NCBI GenBank assembly: GCA_958510875.1
Contig: OY294070.1
Span: 43,600,306-43,664,305 of the forward strand
DNA length: 64,000 nt
Source: Endomychus coccineus
Lineage: Eukaryota > Arthropoda > Insecta > Coleoptera > Endomychidae
Direction of reading: 5' to 3'
The stretch's first letter is position 1. Every line of letters starts with the position of its first letter. Made by a program: the position numbers and the translations under genes. Shown here in pieces: positions 57,181 through 64,000 of the stretch. The notes beneath the pieces are model-generated. The model saw only the letters and a program-made list of their open reading frames with translations. It searched no databases and was not told the origin of the DNA.

Positions 57181-58480
57181 CAAAAATATTTTATATTGAA
57201 TTAAAAATCTGTATTTCAGTTACTTGCTCGATCCTACACCATTGAAATTCTATATATTAATAAAGAGTGAAAAACGAAATTAACAATGTTATTATTAAGG
57301 TGCTGATTCAAACAAATTAGTTGCATGCAGATATGTTAGTGCTAGTTATTTGTTCTTGTTGTGAGACAAATGCCAACTCACAAGAGGTATGAAAAACGTC
57401 GCAAAATAATTTTCAGTTATGAACTTAACTGTTTTTCATAATATATCAAATTTTCATTGGTTTTCATAGTTTACAAAAATGCGTCTTCTTAAGCTTCCTG
57501 TCTTCCCAAAGTAATGATAGGTACATCGTAAAATGCATTAGTATAGTTAAAAAATTACCAATCGTATTATTATACTTAGTATTATAGAGTACTGTACAAG
57601 CGTAACTAAACAACCACCTTCAGGTAGACTTTGAGATTGTATGATTAATTATTTTTTTATTATTCACCTACTAACTAATGTAGAAATCAGAGGTTTGTAT
57701 GACATTGTATAATAGCTTACCTAATTGGTCATATTCTTCATATGTACTGTGTTGCTCAACTCTAGCCAACTTCGAGCAATGAATATACTTCAGCTTAATA
57801 AAATTCATACCAGTAACATATATTCTTTATGAGTACACATATTTAGCGAATCGATCAATATGACCCACCCTTCAGTTGTCATTATTATAAGTCTATTTAA
57901 ATTCGTTATTATTAATATATTCCTAAATATAATTCTTAATACGCTCAATAATTTATAATTTTTTAAGAATACCGATTCGTTAGAATCCCTATTTGACCTT
58001 CGCCACAGCATTTGCAATGTGGGGTCACAACTGAACCTCCACAAAATTACGCCTAATGTAATATCAAGAAATAATGTACGATATACCTCACTATAAGATT
58101 ATATCAACTATGGCTGATAGCTAAGTAATTTAGAGGCATCACTATTGGTATTTATCAGAACTAGGTGTACCGAGTAATTTTCCAGCCGGTGGTGTCTCTG
58201 AATAATATTATGAATCAGAAATTGGAGTTGAGGCGTTTGATTTGAATTTTTGATTGAACACAGCAATATGACTACTTAGATATCTTTTAACACATTTCAT
58301 CACCTATATTATTTAACTATGTCCAGTTTACTAATAAGTGAGCAATATATTAAGAAGATTAAACAACACTCACCTCATAAGAACAAATGAAGCTACACAG
58401 GAACACAGGTCACTTGAACGCACAACGCAGGTTAAAGCTTGTTGAAACAAGAAAGAATAAAAGCCGCAAACGCGCCAACG
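57181..58480. other. Non-coding stretch
   Basis: No gene or repeat supported. AT-rich with isolated splice-like signals. Confidence 0.4.
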
Positions 58481-58494
58481 TCAATGCGGGTATT

Positions 58495-58790
58495 TTGGTA
58501 GACACGTGTCGAATGCGGAATAACCCGACCGGCATTTCACAATTGGCAGTGTGAAAACACTAGGTAGTGAAGTGTGGTCACTATTTCTATGCATTCGACA
58601 CGTCCAGTGTAAACACTAAACACTTCGACACTAGAACAATTGAAATGTAATATTATGTAGTGTAAATAATGAGCAATAAAAAGAACAACTCAACTAGAGT
58701 AGTTTAGTGTAAACAGTCATTTAACACTTAAAATTCACTCTAAATTTTTCACCCATTACACTAGCTGTTTTACACGGACCCCATTTTTTA
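58495..58790. repeat. Inverted-repeat-rich segment, possible transposon end
   Basis: GACACGTGTCGAATGC at 58500 and GCATTCGACACGTCC at 58590 form a stem with about 75-bp loop. CAGTGTAAACACTAAACACT, TAGTGTAAACAGT and TACACTAGCTGTTTTACACG repeat the motif GTGTAAACA in both directions. This pattern is typical of subterminal repeats, but no element end was fixed. Confidence 0.4.
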
Positions 58791-59124
58791 CTGTCTAGGC
58801 AATGTTTTCGGTTCAGCTCGTTCCGGAAGATGCGGTTCCATCAAAGACAACGATAATGTTTTGAGAAATATTCCCCGCGGAAGTGGTCCGCCATTTCAGG
58901 GGAAAGGGCTTGGCTGTGATTGTTGTATGTTTGGATGATGTGTGAAGGTGGGGGCCTGACTTGTGTGTGATTGGTGGTTGGAGTTGTATGAGAGATGTGG
59001 GTGAGTGTGGCTTGTATGTGATTGATTATGACAAGAGAGTGAATGGTGATTGGTTGTGGGGTAGGGACTTGTTGGAGTTCTATGGTAGATGGCGACTGCT
59101 GCCTATGACAGAGATTACAGTAAC

Positions 59125-59290
59125 GCCATCTGTAGACAGTGATGTGCGAAGAGGCTTCTGTTCAATCAACAGTAGCGTCATCTGTTAACAGAACTGTTGA
59201 AACAGATAGAGATATTACCAAACAGATCTGTTAGCGACATCTGGTAACAGAGCTGTTCGAACAGATATAGGTATCTGTTTTTCCAAACAA
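59125..59290. repeat. Short degenerate tandem repeat, period about 60
   Basis: GCCATCTGTAGACAG, GCGTCATCTGTTAACAGAAC and GCGACATCTGGTAACAGAGC occur at 59132, 59174 and 59231, the latter two followed by TGTTGAAACAGATA and TGTTCGAACAGATA. The repeated core GACATCTGNTAACAG with CTGTTNRAACAG contains many six-base palindromes. Confidence 0.6.
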
Positions 59291-59536
59291 ATCTGGTAAA
59301 AACATGTTGTTATTGACCTATTCATTTGGTTTCAAATTTTATTTTCAATAAGAACACAAAATATTTTTTCATTTCTGGCTAATAATATATTTGAAAAAAT
59401 ATGGATATTACCAGTTATTCACCTCCATTAAAAAATATAACATCAACCAGATGTAGATTAAATATCCCTCAACTGTGAAATAACGAAAACATATATTAAT
59501 TAGTATAAACAATATGAAAACTAAAAATGTGCATAC

Positions 59537-59953
59537 CTCCATAATCAAAGCTGCTAAATCCTCACTCGTGGTATATATACATAATTCATCGAGATCTTGT
59601 TCCTCATCGATAGTTGATGATAGTGTTGAGGATGGTGGTACTAAGCTGGAGGTTGTTGTTGATATTTGATCTCTATAAACAGTAAAATGATATTCAAAGA
59701 CTCCGGATAATAATTAAATAACTAACCTCATTTCATCATCATCAATGATGATGGAGGTGACAGGAAGTGAGGATTGTGTCTTTTATTCTTCCCTAATAAT
59801 ATTAAGTGATGCAGATCTCTTCCTATGTTCACTTAAATTGAATTGAAGAATTAAAAGAATATAGAAAACAACTGAGTGGAATGAAGAAAAACTCACTTTT
59901 TATATTTAATTCTTGTTGAAGGCTTCTTGCCAACACTGCTACTATTGACAGCT
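59537..59953 (-). pseudogene. Candidate three-exon gene segment, unknown product
   Basis: Exon a (59953-59897, AVNSSSVGKKPSTRIKYKK), exon b (59822-59727, KRSASLNIIREE, a stop, then SLPVTSIIIDDDEM) and exon c (59672-59537, DQISTTTSSLVPPSSTLSST and DEEQDLDELCIYTTSEDLAA) are bordered by canonical AG and GT sites. Phases 2 and 2 fit across both introns. The text is Ser/Thr-rich and then acidic. One in-frame TAA in exon b suggests decay, or that b is shorter. The family is not recognised. Confidence 0.35.
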
Positions 59954-60159
59954 CTGTAAGAAATTTATTATTAGTTTTAACAGCAATTGATTGCACTGGT
60001 CACACAAGTCTTGTTTCCTTTTTTTCTGTTGGGTATTTCTATGGCCCCGACTATGGAAAAAAATACTGGGAGATTGCTGACAGCTTTACCTTTCGAAATA
60101 TACAGTTTTATTATTTTGACAAAAAAATAAAACATGTAAACAAAATTTCTATTGAACAC

Positions 60160-61501
60160 TAGCAAATGATCTTTCATAAGATTTCCTTGAATGAACGACT
60201 TTAGATAGATCTCGTTGCAAAGTCCAGCAGTGCTCTGCCATCATATGTGAGCCTCACCACCCCTGGTAACGCTCTTCCATTGTCCGAAGATCCTGATGAA
60301 ATCTTTCACCCTGCTCCTCACTAAAATCACCAAGATTTTGTGGAAATCGGTCTAAATGCGAGTACAGGAAGTGGATTTTTATGCTCATGTTGATACTTAG
60401 CTCTTGCAAGTTCGATAGCATGCACTCAAGGAGCTCGACATGGTGGTCAGATTTCTTTTTGCCTAGGAAATTACTCATAACCAAAACAAATGAATTCAAA
60501 GCTTTGGATTCGACTTCAGTCATTGATTTGACGAAATTAGGATTTTTCACGAGTTGCCTAATTTGTGGCCCATCAAAAATACCAGCTTCCAATTTTTCTG
60601 TACTTAATCCTGGAAACTTGCGTGTGAGAAAATTAAAACATTCGCCATTTTTGTCAAGCTGAAGGCGCTGTTTCATTATACCGAGTTTAATATGAGTGGT
60701 GAAAGTATGATGTGGTCTCGGCTAACTAAAGGCACGTTCATAAAAATTTTTTACCAACTTTTAGCTCTTCCCGCACTGGCTAAACTTTTTGGGACCAATG
60801 ATGTTGTTTGTCATGACTGTCCCAGAAACACATGAAACAAGGGAACTCTGTGTACCCCCTTTGTTGACCCAAAAGAAAGTTAACCATTTTCAGATCAACA
60901 CAAATGCCCAATTTTTGGTCTTGATACTTAATTTTTTCCATAACCTTAGAAACATTAGCGTATTCTTCTTTTAGAGTAATCGAATAGATCCGTACTTGTT
61001 ACCGTTATGAAGCAAAACACACTTCAAACTTATTTTAGTACTGTCTATGAAAAGACGCCAATCACTAGGTTGGTACTGTTTTAATCCGATCTATTGCAAA
61101 ATACCAACAACATCGTTACAAAAAACTAGATCCTTCTCTTGAGAAAAATACGGTAACAGATTTTTTTCTCGGGTACGATAAAATGTAATGTTGGTTTCCG
61201 GAGTAAGCAAATTTTTTTATTTTAAACGAGATGCTAAAATTTCAGAAGCTTCTTTTGGTGAGTTCAGATCTCTCACTAAGTCATTTACTTCTTTCTGATT
61301 AAATGGTTGAGGTTCTGAAAGGCTAAATTTGGAGTCTTCACTTGATGTATTTCGTTCGGGTTCACAGAGATTTGGTTCATCAGAAGATGTAGATGTGCTG
61401 GGTTGTACCTTCTGTGATTTTAATTGTGGTCGTTTAGCAGAAGATAAGTTAGGATATGACCACTTACTTCGATTTTCACGGTTAATTCCATTTATTTTCA
61501 C
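60160..61501 (-). pseudogene. Decayed member of a multi-copy metazoan family (EEQGERFHQD motif)
   Basis: From 61501 the minus strand reads NRENRSKWSYPNLSSAKRPQ, a Ser-rich linker, then QKEVNDLVRDLNSPKEASEI, FYRTREKNLLPYFSQEKDLV and FCNDVVGIL; after a stop, QPSDWRLFIDSTKISLKCVL, then in other frames KVMEKIKYQDQKLGICVDLK, VNFLLGQQRGYTEFPCFMCF. The best open part (60676-60254) reads FDGPQIRQLVKNPNFVKSMT, LECMLSNLQELSINMSIKIH, FLYSHLDRFPQNLGDFSEEQ, GERFHQDLRTMEERYQG. A shifted frame finishes with MMAEHCWTLQRDLSK near 60220. I recall this series in many uncharacterised, intronless, high-copy arthropod and cnidarian proteins. A mobile-element origin is suspected but not shown. Several frameshifts make it a pseudogene. 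Confidence 0.65.
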
Positions 61502-64000
61502 AACACAGAATTAGCAATCGTCATGATGGTTTCGAGGTTCTCGCCAAATGATGGGTGTTACGAACATTATTGCATCTCTTTTTCCACTGGATCATAACCG
61601 TAGACATATCACACATTTCTGGCATACAATATGAGAAACCCATGGCTTGTCCTGATTATACAATTTTATTCTAAAGTATTGATGATACGCAGTTTTCACA
61701 AAGTCCAATATAGGTTTTTGATATTTTGCAAATATATCCACCACAAATGTAGCGAAAACAATCGGGACTAAGCACACATCTTCTTGACGAAGCCATATCG
61801 AAAATTACAACAAAATATATTCTAGTGTTCAATAAAAACGAAAATTAAGTAAAAATAGTAAATGAGGGTAGTTAGTAGTTAGTAGCTATAACTCAAAAAC
61901 AAAAGCTGTTAGAGAAAAACTGTTGCCATATTTAAAAACTACGCGTCAATGTGAGATAGAAACAAAAAAAATCACAGGGAACAAACAATTTTTTTTTTGT
62001 TCACCAGTGTTATATTTTTTCAATGAACTCCCGTTCCTATCCTCCAACGAACATTTCTCAATTTTCCCCGCGTTTGTCCATCTCATAACATTCTTATTAT
62101 AATATTAACATCAGGTGGAGATATTCCATTCATAGTGATCTCAGTCTCATTCTCCAGGGCACACGTGTAATAATCCGACGGATTATTACTTTTTGTTTTG
62201 GGGCCTTGAATAATATTGATTTAAATTAAAATTGAAAATTTTATAAATTATTATATCTTGAACACGATATACCAGACAGACCTAGCGACGGTAACCTGAG
62301 TCCACTTTCCTGTATTCATTGGCCGGTCAGCCATGAACCATGTTTTACAAACGTAAGCACGGCGCGAGGTCAATGGTACTTTTTTTCCCTGAGTCAGGAA
62401 AGGTTTACGTGGAGTTGAACAGAGCAATTCTTTCGCCTAGTTAGATTCCTATTGGCTGTTGTTATATTTCATGGGCGTGTTCTGATCCCGGAATTCGAAA
62501 TTGAACATATTTTCTAAGATTGAGCGTGGGGTGGCCCCCGCTTCAATGATTTCATAAAAACTAATTACTTTGAGAGAAAAAGGCAGTTCTCAACCACCTT
62601 CTCAGTTAGTTCTCCACCAGGTACTTGTCGGTAAGGCCAGCTTGCTTTATGTCCACAGGGATGCTCATTGTTGCATTAAATCAAATCAATTAATATAATG
62701 TTTGTCCAGAATATACAAATCAAGTTCAAGAAATTCATAGATATTAAATTAACAATGCAACAAGGGTTATACATTCCTGGTGGGCTAAAGCAGTGCTGGA
62801 CTTGTTCGCATCTTTCGCGTCACGCGTAAAGTGTTGGTACACTTATTTAAAAAAAATCATTTTGTGACAATTTTCTATCATGCTAAATTTAATCCGATGT
62901 AGAAATCGAGTGTTTAAATCCTTTGTGCGTATTTCTACAAGGGGCGAGATGAAATGGTGTTATTAGACCAACAGGGTAAGTGCATTTTGATTGCCAAAGA
63001 ACAACTGTTATATTGTCTTCAACCTCGGAATCGGTAATATAATAAAATGTGGTTATTTACCATTCAGATCATGTTCCGCCCGCCACTGTTTTATTTGTTA
63101 ATATAATTTTTCCTGCCATTCAGGCTATTTGGAGTGTCTATACAAATTCCGCTTATCGCAGATTACTTAGGGGAAATGGTTGTAGAGCATAATGTCGTTA
63201 GGTTTACCCCAGCTTACCAGAAAGGGAGGAATTCCTTAATTTTTCTAACATTATTTATCAATAATCGGCGTGATCGAGCGCGAAACCCATCACTGTTCGG
63301 GGTTGTGCTAATTAGTCCTTCATTTATTTCAACTCTCTAAAGAGAACATGGACAAGAACTCACTCGCTGGCGAACGGGGTAGATCGAGCGACATTGATAA
63401 TTTCTCAGGTTCCCACTTGGGGTCAACCTGAACTTGACATCTTTTTAAATCTATGCTGTCAGTCCTATGACCAAATTTTGGATTAATTTTATAAACGTTC
63501 GTTGTTGGTTAATGTATCATTTTTTTTTGTTAATTTTGTTTTACTCAATATACATTTATTATTCAATTTGATTTAAGAGTTTAACTGGAAATCCCTAATC
63601 ACCTCTCAGCGAATACGTCCTTCAGAATTTACGCTTGAATAGATATAAAGATATACGTATAGGTGATTGTACGAGCCGGTCCCTTGGAAGGGATCGCGTC
63701 CTCATACTCAAAAACAGCTTCTAGGTGGGCTGAAATATACGCCTAGTGGTGGCAGCTTTAAAAGAACCTTAAGGGTACACGGATCAACTAAGATCTCTGA
63801 TACCCGAACAGGTTCCAACAAACAATTTTAAAAATTCATACAACACGTCGATGAGGTATTAACGCTACCTGAAATGATACCCAGCCGGCTGTTACAAGTT
63901 CAAGTGTTACAAGCAGTGAGATAGGATTCCGAACCTATTCACTTATTTGGGAAATATTAAATCTAGAGCAATCTGGAGTAAGTTCAGATTTATTTTCATC
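61502..64000. other. No supported gene or repeat
   Basis: The 2.5 kb to the window end have no recognisable protein text, tandem repeat or element end. GC content is higher at 62.28-62.5 kb and 63.65-63.8 kb. The open frame at 63134-63340 has no family resemblance. Confidence 0.4.

Noticed and set aside
57805..58044. Minus-strand 79-codon frame
   Set aside because: No family resemblance and composition as expected by chance.

Overview
The window reads as AT-rich, non-coding-dominated nuclear DNA of an invertebrate, most likely an insect. Short phase-compatible introns, GT-AG splice sites, and a mix of R1-like, Jockey/CR1-like, Penelope, Ty3/Gypsy, PIF/Harbinger, pogo, mariner, piggyBac and ISL2EU-type relics point that way. 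I cannot name the species. Almost every recognisable coding segment is mobile-element derived and most are broken; no conserved housekeeping gene was found.

Layout. 1-1.2 kb: internally deleted R1-like non-LTR retrotransposon. 1.2-3.8 kb: PIF/Harbinger pair in which a transposase (+) and a MADF-BESS protein (-) each sit in the other's intron. 3.9-6.4 kb: broken transposase-like gene (-). 6.9-8.6 kb: Penelope 3' part joined to an ISL2EU-type transposase (-). 8.8-15.5 kb: mostly non-coding, with two unreported small multi-exon gene candidates (10.36-10.67 kb minus; 12.50-12.98 kb plus). 15.56-26.96 kb: near-perfect satellite array, 427-bp monomer, about 26.7 copies. 26.96-35.04 kb: piggyBac fragment, a mariner-like element carrying a palindromic MITE with 8-bp target duplication, and single-copy relatives of the satellite in direct and inverted orientation. 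35.8-36.5 kb: fragment of an arthropod repetitive gene family. 37.5 kb: solo Gypsy LTR. 39-41 kb: promoter/LTR-like DNA with a triple 31-bp repeat. 41.0-44.0 kb: Jockey/CR1-like element (-). 44.8-50.7 kb: pogo element split by a 4.28-kb Gypsy element. 51.4-55.3 kb: second pogo element with both terminal repeats. 55.8-61.5 kb: decayed genes of three unidentified families. 61.5-64 kb: nothing recognisable.

Main discovery. Read on the minus strand, the 427-bp satellite monomer is a degenerate piece of a macrodomain (ADP-ribose hydrolase, OARD1/TARG1-like) gene. The same macrodomain text occurs once at 29.38-29.76 kb (minus) and once at 34.45-35.04 kb (plus), where it continues into the characteristic C-terminal IPKIGCGLDKLDW segment that the monomers lack. 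The single-copy relatives share more than 1 kb of flanking sequence and form a tandem plus inverted set. Monomer junctions fall at a short palindrome present in both single-copy relatives. The window therefore appears to preserve the birth of a satellite from a dispersed gene-derived repeat, with precursor and product side by side.
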